Of a DNA stretch of 64,000 bases, positions 33,541 through 45,996 are shown piece after piece. The number at the start of each line of letters is the position of its first letter. Positions within the stretch are counted from its first letter, which is position 1. The stretch lies in assembly GCA_963576565.1 (NCBI GenBank), contig OY755038.1, forward strand, positions 174,699,287-174,763,286, written 5' to 3'. The position numbers were made by a program, and so were the translations under genes. The notes under the pieces were generated by a model. The model was not told the DNA's origin, searched no databases, and worked only from the letters and a program-made list of their open reading frames with translations. The DNA comes from Aspidapion aeneum (taxonomy: Eukaryota; Arthropoda; Insecta; Coleoptera; Brentidae).

Positions 33541-34251
33541 AGCTCACACTTGGTACTATAGTTATAGTGTACGTGCGAGCTAATAAAACTAAAAACTGAA
33601 ATATATCTTAATCAACTTTAGACTAAATTACCTTTTGTTTGATACCACACAAGCCATGTATTGACTTAAACTCAAATTTTTTAAATCTACCCCCACCTTT
33701 AAAAAAACAAAAACTAAAATGTATTTTGTTTAACTCCGGACTCAATGACCTTTCGTTTGATATCACACACGCCATATTTTTACGTAAACTCTGATTTTTG
33801 AAATCTACCCCACCCTTTTTGAAGAAAAAAAACTAAAATGTATTTTGTTTAACTCCATACTCAATTACCTTTCGTTTGATATCACACACGCCATATTTTC
33901 ACATAAACTCTAATTTTTTAAATCTTCCCCCACCCTTTTATTTGGCTTGTGTTTGGTGGATTTTGTTCATTTTTAAATGGGACCATCTCGACCCAAGACC
34001 CAGCCTAGGTACCAAATTTCATTAAAATCGGCCAAGCGGTTTTTGAGTTATGCGCGTTGGTCGTTACAGACATACAGACAGACATACAGACAGACAGACA
34101 GACAGACAGACGGCGCGACAAAAAAGTTTCAAAATCATCTGAAACGCAAAGATATATAAAAATTTTTGGAATCGGAGCAACTTTTTTTTTCTCGAAAAAA
34201 TTAGGATCACCATAGCTCACACTACTATAGTATATAGTATATGTGTGAGCT
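33541..34251. mobile_element. Element with AGCTCACAC inverted ends
   Basis: 711 bp inserted in LINE B ORF2, bounded by AGCTCACAC and its complement GTGTGAGCT. Near each end is a second short palindrome around ACTATAGT. Inside are three tandem copies of about 117-120 bp carrying GTTTGATATCACACACGCCA-like sequence (33600-33945), then a phrase of the type AAATCGGCCAAGCGG followed by GAGTTATGCGCG, and a (CAGA)n tract. Non-coding. No clear target duplication, so the class is unknown. Confidence 0.62.
34066..34111 (+). repeat. (CAGA)n/(CATA) microsatellite
   Basis: Tetranucleotide run within the insertion at 33541-34251. Confidence 0.95.
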
Positions 34252-35634
34252 AAAAATAAAATGTGGAAGGTTCTACAATTATGGCATACACTCAAAACAA
34301 ACAAACACTCTTCCAGCGCAATTAAACAATCGGTTAGGATTGTTTAATTAATTAATAATTTCTTTGCGAGTAATTTTAGCAACGCGGAACCGCCGAATAT
34401 TGATCTATTAAACTTTTATATACTGAATAAAATATCGGATAGTATTCCTGTGCTTAATTTTCAAACAATCACACCAATTAAAATACATAAATCTCTCTTA
34501 AAAATTAAATCAAATGCAGTGGGTCCAGATGGAATAAGCATTAAAATGTTGCTTTTATGCTACCCTTATATTTTGCATATTTTAGAACACATTTTTAATT
34601 GGATTATTATACATAATTGTCTTCATGATATATGGAAGCAAGCAATTGTTTTACCACTGCCAAAAATAAATACCCCGACGCAACTCAAGGATCTACGACC
34701 TATTAGCATGTTGTGTACTCTGTCAAAGGCTTTTGAAAAAGTTTTGGAACGCCAGGTGAGGCTATTTTTAGACACTCATGAGATTTTACCTATAAACCAG
34801 TCTGGTTTTCGCCCAAACTACAGTTGTACCACAGCGCTGACCAATGTTACAGACAAGATATTAAGGGCCACTGATAAAAATATGCTGTCGGTACTGGTGT
34901 TGCTTGATTACTCTAAAGCCTTTGACAGAATCAATCACAAACTTCTCATCGCCTTACTTCACTATTTATGTTTTGGCAACTTATCAGCAAATCTAATTAG
35001 TAACTACTTAAGCAACCGGACTCAACGCGTTAAGACTAGTGCGGGAATCTCAACACAGGTATCCGTGCTCTCCGGAGTGCCACAAGGGTCAGTTCTGGGG
35101 CCCTTGATATTCACCCTGTATACGTCACAACTTTTTAAATGTTTAAAATTCATTACAGCTCACTTTTACTGTGATGATACACAGGGTCTGTATTCCTTTT
35201 TAGAACAAGACACAGAAATAGCGTGTCAAAGAATTATTGAAGACCTTAGCAGGCTAGTCCAGGTGTCAAATGATTTGTGTTTATCAATCAATAGCTCTAA
35301 ATCTAATGTAATACTTTTTGGTTCACAAATTGGCTGGCTCTCCATGGATAAAAGACGCCGTGCTCATGCTCTTCTTTCATATCACAAAATATTGAACACA
35401 AAAATGCCTCCCTACCTTTTTAACAAAATCAAGTTTTGTTCTCAGCTTCATAACCGAACACTTAGACAAAAAAACATGATTTCTGTGCCTGGTCATAGAA
35501 CTAATGCAATCAAAGGCTCATTTACATATCAGATTTCATATGCCTATAACCGAGTCCCCGATAGTCTCAAAAAGCTGAAAAATAATAATTTTAAATCAGA
35601 AGTAAAAAAGCTTTTACTACATGATTCCCTGTAA
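34252..35634 (+). pseudogene. LINE B ORF2, reverse transcriptase
   Basis: Resumes with KMWKVLQLW, then a 394-codon frame from 34450: SNAVGPDGISIKMLL, WKQAIVLPLPK, DLRPISMLCTLSKAFEKVLE, NQSGFRPNYSCTTAL, LLDYSKAFDRINH (catalytic Asp), LSGVPQGSVLGPLIF and HFYCDDTQGLY (active site; the usual YADD or FADD reads YCDD). After SKSNVILFG the sequence jumps straight to the distal C-terminal region (RRRAHALLSYHKILN), so about 100 residues of the thumb are missing. The frame ends at 35634, followed by a 3' UTR to 36020. Confidence 0.9.
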
Positions 35635-36025
35635 AATTTCAATACCGTTCTTACATCAATTAATGCACTGTTTGATAATCCTTTTTTGGATGCATTCTTA
35701 TATTAACTAGTCTATTTTTATAGAATCATAAATAAGTCATTTTTAAAAAAATGTGTTTGTTATTGCAACAATAAAATTGAAATGCAATACATTTTTTCTT
35801 AGGGTAATAGTAATATGTACTTAGGTATAGTTTACCAACTAATTTAGATTTAAAAAAGAAAGTTATATTTATTTCAAGGTTGAGTGGAAGAGCGCTGTTT
35901 TCTGCTTTGCGGTAAATGCGAACCCTGCCTTTTGTCAACACTCTTTTTTAGGATAATAGATTAGAATATTATATTGTTATTTTTCTTTGTTGTTGACAAT
36001 AAAAGCATTATTATTATTAAATAAA

Positions 36026-36490
36026 GCAGGGTGTGCCACAGGGTTCGATATTGGGTCCGGTTCTCTTTCTGCTGAACGTCAACGGCCTGTCGGCAGTGGT
36101 GGATGCAGATCTTGTGTCTCAATTTGCTGATGACACAGGCGTAATCGTAACTGCAGAATCGGTGTCGGCCCTATCGGCAGGTTGCTCGATAGCAGGAGAA
36201 CGAATAAAATATTGGAGTGAATGCAATCACTTAAAACTAAACGTGTTGAAAACAAAACTTATAAGCTTTAGAAAGATCGCTGTCTCTGACGTCCCTCTCT
36301 ATGTTCCCTTGAATGGCAAAACCATAGAACAAACCAATGACAATAAATTCCTAGGACTTATATTCGATTCGACCTTAAACTGGAGTGCACATATACAGTC
36401 CACCGCAGGTAGAATAAATAGCCACTGTGCTGCTATCCAGAGACTAAGAGAAATCTTATCTCTGGATAGTCTTCCCTATAAAAAATAATG
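36026..36490 (+). mobile_element. LINE A, segment 4 (RT active site)
   Basis: Continues LINE A after LINE B: QGVPQGSILGPVLFLLNVN, the active-site FADDTGVIV, then HLKLNVLKTKLISF, FLGLIFDSTLNWSAHI and INSHCAAIQRLRE, ending near 36488. LINE A stops here, at the start of a satellite, so its true 3' end is missing. Confidence 0.87.
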
Positions 36491-36499
36491 GATTCAATG

Positions 36500-38040
36500 G
36501 CATTAAAAAGTATTCAGTTTTTATACCTTTTAATAACTATGTATCCTGCTCAATTCCCTGAGCAGAGGATAGGCATTCAGAATTTATTCCAACCAATACT
36601 TTTTTATCCAAAACTGTTTTGGTTACATGTATATACCAAATTGTGAATTTATTTTTTATACATTTAAATATTTCTCAATATCTTTTGAAACCTATCCATT
36701 TAAATGACTTTTTTTGAATTCATTATTTATACCGTTGAATACTTTTCAATAACTTTCTTTATCAATACAATTGAATTAAGTTTTCAAGTATTCATTTTCT
36801 ATATATTTGAATATACATATTTATACTCTTTAAAGCAATCCAATTAAATACCTTTTTATGTAATCATTATTTATACCAATGAATATCTTTTAATGCCTTC
36901 CTTTCTCAATACAATCGAATAAACATACAAGGATTCATTTTTAATACATCTGAATACATACTAATACGCTATAAAACAATCTATTTAAATGACTTTTTAT
37001 GAATTCATTATTTATACCGTTGAATACTTTTCAAAACCTTCCTTTATCAATACAATTGAATAAACTTTGCAAGTATTAATTTTCTATATATTTGAATTCA
37101 TATTTATAATCTTTAAAGCAATCCAATTAAATACCTTTTTATGTAATCATTATTTATACCAATGAATACTTTTTAAATCCTTCCTTTCTCAATAAAACCG
37201 AATAAACATAAAATGATTCATTTTTAATACATCTGAATACATACTAATACGCTATAAAACAATCCATTTAAATGACTTTTTATGAATTCATTATTTATAC
37301 CGTTGAATACTTTTCAATACTTTCCTTTATCAATACAATTGAATGAACTTTGCAAGTATTCATTTTCTATATATTTGAATACATATTTATACTCTTTAAA
37401 GCAATCCAATGAAATACCTTTTTATGTATTCATTATTTATACCAATGAATACTTTTTAAATCTTTCCTTTCTCAATACAACCGAATAAACATAAAATGAT
37501 TCATTTTTAATACATCTGAATACATACTAATACGCTATAAAACAATCCATTTAAATGACTTTTTATGAATTCATTATTTATACCGTTGAATACTTTTTAA
37601 TACTTTCCTTTATCAATACAATTGAATGAACTTTGCAAGTATTCATTTTCTATATATTTGAATACATATTTATACTCTTTAAAGCAATCCAATTAAATAC
37701 CTTTTTATGTATTCATTATTTATACCAATGAATACTATTTAATTCCTTCCTTTCTCAATACAACCGAATAAACATAAAGGATTCATTTTTAGTACACCTG
37801 AATACATACTAATACGCTATAAAACAATCCATTTAAATGACATTTTATGAATTCATTATTTATACCGTTGAATACTTTTCAATAACTTATTTTATCAATA
37901 CAATTGAATGAACTTTTCAAGTATTTATTTTCTATATATTTGAATAAATATTTATACTGTTTAAAGCAATCCAATTAAATACCTTTTTATGTATTCATTA
38001 TTTATACCAATTAATACTCTTTAATTCCTTCCTTTCTCAA
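36500..38040. repeat. AT-rich satellite with 283-bp dimer repeat
   Basis: The anchor CATTATTTATACCGTTG occurs at 36721, 37006, 37289, 37572 and 37854 (steps 285, 283, 283, 282). A half-unit variant with ACCAATG lies midway (for example at 36865, a 144/141 split). The array is therefore about five copies of a dimer of two diverged 141-144-bp monomers. No coding. Confidence 0.93.
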
Positions 38041-38047
38041 GTCTAGA

Positions 38048-38385
38048 ATGGGTCCAATCAAAAGGACACATAAAACTTTAACCACAAAAGAGAGGTCAGA
38101 GATTTCGGATGCACTAAAAAGTAAGAGCGTTACTGGAAAAGCATTTAGCTCTGGAGTATGGTGGAGACATCAACAATCAGCTATGTTCGGAAAAATTAAA
38201 GGCTTTGTATTTAATTCTTTGGAAATCCATGTATGTTTTTTACTCGCGTGCGGAAAGTGCTACTTTTGAAGTGGTAAGTGGATGAGTGCGGATAGGACAA
38301 ACAAAAAATGTCCTTAACATTCCGGATTTCTTGATAATTCGGATCAGCCCGGTTTTAATTGATCCGGATTATCGAGTCACCACTG
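38048..38385 (+). mobile_element. Tigger/pogo remnant (N-terminal HTH and 3' end)
   Basis: Encodes MGPIKRTHKTLTTKERSEIS followed by DALKSKSV, like the N-terminal CENP-B-type HTH of Tigger/pogo transposases, then degenerates. The right end, GATCCGGATTATCGAGTCAC then CACTG before TA, is a typical pogo-type terminus. The catalytic core and the left end are missing. Confidence 0.65.
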
Positions 38386-38389
38386 TATA

Positions 38390-39120
38390 GAATAGTTGTG
38401 TGATATTTATGATATCCTCTTTCAACGTTAGTTTCTACGCCGTTACTATCCTTTATTTTAATTATTTCATATCTACCTAGAGTCGGCGTTAGACATTTCA
38501 TATTTCTGTTATTTTCTATAAGTCTCTCAACTTTAATTCCTTGGCTCTTTCTTTTATTTTCTTTTATCATTTTTCTTATAGTTTTATTTATTTCTGTGTA
38601 TTCCATAGATGTTCTTTTTCCTTCTCTCTCGAGGCTCCGCCTTTTTTCCATCAGTCTCTTTATTTCTTCTGATATACAATTTTCTCTCTTTTTATGCGAT
38701 ATCTTTTCCTACTTTGGTCATAGCTCTTATCAGCGCCTATCATATATTTTATCTATATCTTCATTTTCGCATCCCAAGTTTTGGGTAAGCCGTTCCTTTA
38801 GCCTTTCTTTATATATAGCTTTATTTTGTGTAAGATTATTCATGTCAAGTTGTTCATTGTTATTATTAATTTTTCTTTTCATTTCGAAATTGCTATTAAT
38901 GCAGATTTTTGTTCTGACCATCTTGTGATCACTGCCTGTTGTAAAGCTGTTTAGGACTGTTACATCTCTAACCATATTTTTATCAGTAGTCAGTATGTAA
39001 TAAATTTCGTTTTTCGTTGTTCTATTAGGGCTGAGCCATGTCCACTTTCGTTGCGGTTTCTTTCTATAGAACGAGTTCATTGCATAAAGGTATTTCTTCT
39101 CAAGATAATTCGTTAAGGTT
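38390..39120 (-). mobile_element. RTE-like LINE, endonuclease C-terminal fragment
   Basis: The minus strand reads KWTWLSPNRTTKNEIYYIL, then VLNSFTTGSDHKMVRTKI, the conserved end of an APE endonuclease (SDH motif), followed by a charged linker (NLTQNKAIYKERLKERL) and, after a frameshift, KRKSQGIKVERLIE and GRYEIIKIKDSNG. No RT remains. Confidence 0.78.
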
Positions 39121-39126
39121 GTACTA

Positions 39127-39243
39127 GCATATCACCAATGGGAATTAGCAAAAAACCTAGTCAATCTACTAAAGCCTTTAGAAGAAATCACAAAAATGTT
39201 AAGTAGGAACAGTGCATCTATATCAGAAGTATTACCTTTACTC
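39127..39243 (+). mobile_element. hAT transposase C-terminal scrap
   Basis: One open stretch encodes YHQWELAKNLVNLLKPLEEI then TKMLSRNSASISEVLPLL, matching the pre-dimerisation region of hAT transposases (W...L..LL.P....T..LS). It is cut by the tail of the next LINE. Confidence 0.55.
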
Positions 39244-42200
39244 AAGTTCAAGTTCATTTATTTCAAATGCCTAAATAATTTACAATACATTTGACTATCA
39301 TCCCTAAGTCCCAAGTGACTTGTCGGGATGCTAGTTTTTGTCAAAAATCTTAATTCTAACATAGGTAACAATAACAATATTATCACAGTCGAAAATCACA
39401 AGTAATAGTAGTTATAGAGAATATAGAAATAGAGGATATAATCACTACAAAGTGACAACAACCAGAGTGTTTTGCGGTTAATCGAGTCTGAACCGTGCCA
39501 GAATCCAATCCACTGTTCTCTGACAAACATACATGCTCACACACACATACATACCATACCATACATAGTTTTTATTTTTACAAAATATTTAGTTTATCTA
39601 TAATGTCAGAAGAGCAATTTTTTATCCAGTTTGTAATTTGATTATTAAATGTTTTTTTGTTACTCATTCATTTTATTTCGTTAGGTATCATGTTAAAGAG
39701 ACGAGGCCCAACAAATGCAATGTGTCGCTGGCAAGACCTGTAATCAATTCTGGATACAACCAAGTTTCGATTTGTTATAGACCTTGTTGTAATATTATGA
39801 TTTATCCTTGTTTTGTACTTATCATTGTTATATTATATTTTTTATGTATAGTTCTTTTATTGTTAATACATTACTTTCTATAAATAAGTTTGCTGTAGGG
39901 TATCTTTTTGGTTTTTTAAACATAATTTTTAGTATATATTTTTGAGTTATTATTAAATTATTTAGAGCTGATGTGCATGCACTGCCCCAGATCCTCACAC
40001 CATAACTTAGAATTGATTCAACCAAGGCTTGGTATACTATTTTTAGTAGTTTGTAGGACATAAACTCTCTTAGCTGATAAAATTTATCTATGGTTTTCTT
40101 AATTTTGTTTTTTATATAATTAATGTGTATATCATGTTTTAAGTTACTATCAATATATACTCCCAAGTACCTTATATTCTTTGTAGATTCTATATTCATA
40201 TTGCACTGGCAGTTTTGTGGTATGTGTTTTGACAAGCAATTAAAGTTATGTATTTTTATTGTATTTTTTTTTTGTTCATTTGAAATTGTATGAATTTTGT
40301 TTTTGTGTGATTAAGAGCTAATAGATTTTGATCCATCCAGAGTTTAATAATTGTGATATATTTTTCTGCCAATTCAAATACCTTTTCCCACGTTTTGGCT
40401 CTTATCAAGCAAACTGTGTCGTCACAGTAACAATCTATCCAGCTATTTTCTTTTGGAAGTATATTTGGGAGGTTATTTATGTAAATTGAGACGAGTATTG
40501 GCCATAACACGGCGCCCTGTGGCACACCAAACTCTATTTTACCCTTTTTGCTTAAGTGATTGTTTATTTTTACTTGTTGTGATCTAAAGTTTAAGTATGA
40601 TTATAAAAGGCTATATTCGTTATTGTGTAAACCTATGTTTTGTAAAATTTTTAACAGAATTGGATGCGCCACAGTGTCGAATGCTCGGGCCCAGTCAATG
40701 AATACTCCAATGGTTTTGTAACCATGATTAAAATTATTTAAGATTTGTTCTGTCATATCCTGTATGGCATCTTCTGTAGAAACTCCTTTACGAAACTCAA
40801 ATTGTGAGTCAGATAATATATTATTTGCATCAAGATAATTAGTTAGCCTTAGTTTTATACGTTTTTCTAAAAGTTTGTTTATTGTGCCCGTTACAGCAAT
40901 TGGTCTGAAGTTTTCTTTGTTTTGTCTATCTCCTGTTTTAAAAACAGGTGTTATGACAGAGTTTTTTAGTAATTTAGGATATTTTCCGGTTTTTATAATT
41001 AAATTTATAATATATAATATAGGTTTTAGCAAACTTTTTTGATTGTCTTTAATGATTTTTGCACTTAAGTTATCTGGCTCACAAGGTGATTTGTTTTTTA
41101 AGTTTTTTATTTCTGTAATGATCTCGGATTGAGTGATTTCTCTGAAGTGAGCCACTGAGTTAGTTTTTGGTACTGGAAACTTATAACCATTTTTTTGTAT
41201 TTTTTTACTTAATTTTTTGCCTACATTACAATAGTGTTCTAAAAATGTATTAGCAATTTCTGTAGTTTTTGAGATACTAATATTGTTTTCAGTTAAAGAA
41301 TTAATAATTGAGTTAGCTGCTTCTTTTACAATTTTCCAAAATTTCTTCATGTCATTGTTACTGTCAATTAGCGTTTCTTGTAGAATGCAAATTTAGTTTT
41401 TTTAATTATGTTGTTTAGGGTGTTTCTGTATTTTTTAAATCTGTATAGTAAGGTTAAGTTTAAAGGATCTTTTAGCGACTTTTGTTTTAATTTATCTCTA
41501 TTTTTTATAGACTGTATTATACCTGATGTAATCCAAGGTTTTTTTCTTGTTTTGCTTTTTACTGTTTTTATTTCTGTTGCTCCCTATATAATTTCAGAAA
41601 CGCTAGTTAAGAAGACCTCTGTGCTGAGATCTGGGTCAGTACACTGTATGACAGGTTCCCAGTTTATTGTATTAAGGTTATTTTTAATTTGTTCAAAATT
41701 TTTGATTTTTGTTTTTAAGTATTAGAGCAATTGGGAAGTGATCTGATAGTCCACTTTGTAAAACGAAAGATTTAGCTGTTACTTTATCATTGAAAGTATT
41801 TTTAAGAAAAAAATGGTCTAGACAGCTTTTTGTATCCTGAGTTACTCTAGTAGGAGTATTTATATAGCCAACATAACCATACTGGCTTAGACAGTTAAGA
41901 TAATTTGTGGTTGTTTGTTGTATATTATTACCTTCCAATATGTTTATGTTGGTGTCCCCACAAAATATTTCAACAGGAAGTGTACGATTTAATTCTAATG
42001 TATTTTTTAGATTGGAGATAAAAGTCTCTTTATCATGTTTGGGAGAGTTATAAATTGCGGTTAGTCCCATTTTAATACTATCTTTAACAAATGTTATTCT
42101 TAAGAATTTAGAAAAATTTTGATTTATTATATTTACTATAGGAAGTAAACTTGTTTTAATTAGGACAACAACCCCATCACACTTGTTAAGTTGACCTTCA

Positions 42201-42430
42201 GTATAAAATATCTCATAGTCCGGTATCCTAAAATTATTTATATCATGTACTCTACCTGTCTCTGATAACATTACTATATCAAACTCCATTTCACCTGTCT
42301 CCAAATATGCAATAAGGTCATCAAAGTGTGCATTTAAACTACAAATATTAAAATGGATCAGACTCAGCCACGATTCATTCCGCGGTATTATGATATCATT
42401 TAGATTGTCACATGTCAAGGTCTCCACACT
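39244..42430 (-). mobile_element. LINE C, Jockey/CR1-like, minus strand
   Basis: About 3.2 kb read right to left: an endonuclease (42427-41693: SLIHFNICSLNAHFDDL, VMLSETG, a GDTNIN-like site, GLSDHFPI), a linker, RT in two frames (41350-40601: SPCEPDNLSAKI, NFRPIAVTGTINKLLEK, VFIDWARAFDTVAH; 40525-40256: VPQGAVLWPIL, DCYCDDTVCLI) and a C-terminal region (40235-39828: LGVYIDSNLKHDIHIN, SYGVRIWGSA). Several frameshifts and stops. The 3' tail is a TGAACT-like hexamer repeat (39244-39262). Confidence 0.87.
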
Positions 42431-42447
42431 CTGGTAGTTATCAACAA

Positions 42448-43150
42448 ATAAATTTCTAGGAATACATATAAATCAGAATTTGCCATGGAATGAACACATT
42501 GATGAATTAAACAAAAAATTAAGTAGTGTTTGCTATAGCCTAAAAGTTCTAAAAAACTACACAAGTTCAGATACAGTCAAAGTAGTATATTATGCAAACT
42601 TTCTCAGTCACTGGTGAGATTTGGAATTATCTTTTGGGGAGGATCTAGTCGGTGTGAGAGCATATTTCTGACACAAAGAAGAGCTCTGAGGTTAATGTTA
42701 GGATTACGGTTTCTTGAGAGTTGTAGGGGCAAATTCAGGAAATTACAGGTATTGACAGTGTATGCAACCTCCATCTATGAATGTTTAGTATTCTTGTTTA
42801 AAAATAGAGACAAATTTAGTTCACTTCAACAACATGAATATAATTCTAGAACCTTAAATTACAACTTTCCAATACATAGATTAACTTTAACTGAAAAGAT
42901 GCGAACCTATGCTTGCATAACTTTTTTTAACAAATTGCCAGAAAATTTAAAAAAGCAAAATAGTTTTAATATCAAAACAAATTGCGCAATTTGCTTTTGG
43001 AAATCGAACCTTATAGTATCTCAGAGTTCCTTAACTATGCAATGTGATAAATTAACATCTGTGATAAAAAATAAAAATAGAAAAAATTGTGATATAAACT
43101 TGTTAAATAATAATATTAAAAAAAAGTTGCTAGTTGCCATTAAATGTTAA
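42448..43150 (+). mobile_element. LINE RT C-terminal fragment, plus strand
   Basis: Encodes FLGIHINQNLPWNEHIDELN, then a frameshift near 42615, RFGIIFWGGSSRCESIFLTQ, RALRLMLGL and HRLTLTEKMRTYACITFFNK, ending near 43149. This is the tail of a Jockey-type ORF2. Only this 3' piece is present, as expected for 5' truncation during insertion. Confidence 0.8.
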
Positions 43151-43574
43151 ATGTCTTATTTTAATTGTATTTTGTGGTTTTGGATGTCTACATTTACTTT
43201 TAAATTTTGATATATGTGTTTTAAATTACTGTTATGTTTTGTTACCTATAAGGAATGCAGTACTCATTATCAGTTACCTTAGTTTTTCCACAGATTATCA
43301 TATGATACTGTGTCATTTTACCTAAACAATTTTTATACAGTGACAGTTTTTTTCAGTATTTTAAAAATAATTCCTAAGGTATTTTTAAACATGTGTACAT
43401 TGATTGCCAAGGTGAAAATCCCCTTGGCCAATACCGATATGGCCGATATCGCATGTTTCATATCGGCCGATACCGATATCGGCCAAAACGGCCGATACCG
43501 ATCGATCCCTAGCTATGACGCTTTAATACAATATCAACTATAGTAGCCTGCATTATTCACGGGGTTAACAACTG
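43151..43574. other. AT-rich DNA with CGATATCGGCC repeats
   Basis: No gene. At 43436-43504 the words GGCCGATATCG and CGATACCGATATCGGCC recur five times in both orientations. Confidence 0.6.
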
Positions 43575-43589
43575 GTGGCAATACATGTA

Positions 43590-43760
43590 CAAATTGTGAG
43601 GCATTACGCCACATTACTTTGGCATTCCTGGAATTACACAGCATTAAATGGTATTACACAGCATTACAAGGTATTACACGGCATTACAAGGTATTACACA
43701 GCATTACGTTGGCAGTACCGGCATTACATTAGGATTACATGGCATTACTCTCGCATTGCA
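43590..43760. repeat. GGCATTAC minisatellite, copy 1
   Basis: Imperfect tandem words of 10-15 bp built on GGCATTAC, CAGCATTAC and GGTATTACA. Just upstream is GCAATACATGTACAAATT, which also borders the second copy near 54915. Confidence 0.8.
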
Positions 43761-44000
43761 TTTCACTGTGTGATGTGTTGTTTGAAGCACTGATCTTTGT
43801 TGTGAAATTCAAACTAAAATATTTTTTTATACTATTCAAATGTTACTTGAAGAAGTTTAAATAGATTTTTAAAAAACTTGATTTTGCTTAATTAAGTTTT
43901 TTTTATTCAGATTTTTCAATAAAAAACAAAAAGGATATTTTTGATCTTAATGCTATATTATCTATCCGCAAATAAGTGTGGTAAAGTACTACTTTCCCCG

Positions 44001-44227
44001 CACCGGCGGTTATATGGGGGGTAGAGGGGGTAATAACCCCCCCCCCCTCCAGACCCAGACCAAAATCTATTTTTTTTAATTTTGCCTAATGCGATTTTTT
44101 CCGAAAATGGTGTCTCTTTTCTAAAAGTTTTCGCTTGAAGCAAAAAACGTCAATTTTTTTCAAGAGTAAAAATTAGGTATCTTGAAAAGTGTTACCCGCC
44201 CAGAATTTCGCTCTAGAACCGCCGGTG
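44001..44227. mobile_element. hAT-type MITE (227 bp)
   Basis: Ends CACCGGCGGTT and AACCGCCGGTG, flanked by TTTCCCCG (43993-44000) and TTTCCCAG (44228-44235), an 8-bp duplication with one mismatch. Contains a G-run/C-run pair near its left end. Non-coding. Confidence 0.75.
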
Positions 44228-44235
44228 TTTCCCAG

Positions 44236-45167
44236 GGTGTCGACAATCCGGAGAAAACGGGAAATACACGAAAATAACGGGAATTTCTGAGACCCTTAAG
44301 AAAAACTAGGAAAATGACGGGAATTTTATTTAAAAACGTGATTTTTCTATTCTACCCTATTACAATTATAATAAATTTGAAGGCTGTTAAAAAATATAGC
44401 CAGCAGCTCGTGTGTACTTCGGCCGGTAAATAAATGATAGGCGGGGATTCTCATGCATTTTTTACGGGATTCCCATTTTGTTACCTTGTGTCATAACTTG
44501 TCTTTTAGTTATTTTTAACTACCGCACCGAGAGCACCGGAAGGTTTTAAAAGGTTTTAAGTTAGATTTTGAGAAAAAAATGAGATAGGTAAGCATGTATA
44601 GTAACTACAATTAGTGTACCTAAGTAGGTATCTACCTTTATTACAATTATGGTAAAAATGGAAGCGTAGTCTCTAGATACCAAACTTCTTTGACTACCTA
44701 GAGACTTGTTCTTTGGGTAAAGACGTAATGGTACACAAATTTGTCCAGGGAAGCGTATTTTTTTAGGATAGGTTATTGATATTTACCCTGTGGGTAAATA
44801 ACGTATCCGGTTTTCTTTTATTATAAGTTGTTTATGAAAAATTGTTTATGTGCCACCTCCTTACGCCCATCGAAATACAAATAATTATTGTATGCACTTC
44901 AGGGAATAAAAATGCACTTTTAATCCCTATTTTCCGGGAATAACGCGGGTCTTTTATTTCCTAGGGATTAAATTTTTACTTTTTCCCTTGAATTATGGTA
45001 TTCTCTGAACAGTTTTTTATAAATCTTCCGGGATTTCGATGGCAATAATTGACTTATAGCCTCTTCCGCAGCTTTCTCGACATCCATTTTTGTCAATTTA
45101 TACAACGCGAATATTGCCAAATTTTCACTCTGTTAGCGTCACATGCATTCTTTATTGTCATAGCAAC
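44236..45167. other. AT-rich DNA, no gene recognised
   Basis: Nothing coding. An inverted pair AATGCACTTTTAATCCC / GGGAATA at 44885-44960 resembles the small element at 46205. Confidence 0.45.
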
Positions 45168-45996
45168 CAGGCCCGGACTGGCCCGGGCGGGAGGGAGGCG
45201 ATCCCCGCCGGGGCCCCGGCTGTGTGGCAGGTGCCCTGGGGTTAATGGCCCTGGGGTGCTTAGAGCCCGGGGCTACTTTGGGCCTGAATGTACGCATCTA
45301 AAAGTAAACGTTAGGTCTTTCCCTGTGTTGGTCAGAGAATGTCATTATTTGGTAAAAGTTCAGGGCCCCTTCTTTAATCAAAGTTAGGACGATAATCTTA
45401 CTAAGATTATTACTTTAATTTATACTTAAAATATCTGTAGCTGTTGACTGATCTAGTAAGTAGCCTTAAGAAAACTACCTAAGTTTTGCTAAACGTTCAG
45501 TTCAACTGAAGAGATTGCTTCTGTAATAGTATGAACAGTGATAATTGATAGTTCAAACATGCTTTATTGTTCCAGAATATACAAACTCTTATTAACAAAG
45601 ATAAATAAATTCTGTTTACCAACACACTTTGTCTTCTTTCTGGCTACGAGCAGTAGAAGATTCAGGGGAGCAGAACCCCCCCCCCTCCTTGAGATAATGC
45701 TGATAATATTTAATGCCAGTGGATCCATGACGGATGATACCTTCCTAACCCATTAGCACACTTTACGCGAACTTCTCATCGACCTTGAAAACAGTTTTTA
45801 TAAATATCTTAAATCCGAAAGCTCCTGATTTGTTGTAATACAAATTGTTGAGCAAAATGAGTTCTACTACAAGGGCGCACCCAGGGGGGGGCTCGGGGCT
45901 CCCTCCCCCCGGACTTTCTGGATCCGTCACTGTTTACGGGGCCCTTGGTTCGGTTCGCTCTCCCGCCGGGGCCCCTACGTACCCAGTCCGGCCCTG
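45168..45996. mobile_element. hAT-like non-autonomous element (829 bp)
   Basis: Ends CAGGCCCGGACTGG and CCAGTCCGGCCCTG form an inverted repeat. Flanks ATAGCAAC and ATACCAAT agree at 6 of 8 positions, a decayed 8-bp duplication. The first 200 bp are GC-rich, unlike the surroundings. Runs of G/C with GGATCC phrases at 45660-45735 and 45875-45931 suggest a nested MITE of the family seen at 55971 and 63245. Confidence 0.6.

Larger units (their letters stand above)
31273..36020 (+). mobile_element. LINE B, Jockey/CR1-like, inserted in LINE A
   Basis: About 4.75 kb with 5' UTR, ORF1, ORF2 (endonuclease and RT) and a 3' end carrying AATAAA-like sequence and an ATTATTATTA tail. Likely target duplication ATAAA (31268-31272 and 36021-36025), ambiguous because of A-rich flanks. 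It is the longest LINE in the window but is damaged in both ORFs and carries its own insertion at 33541-34251. Confidence 0.85.

Noticed and set aside
45049..45387. GC-rich 112-codon frame as a gene
   Set aside because: Lies across the left end of a hAT-like element; the Pro/Gly/Arg-rich product reflects base composition.
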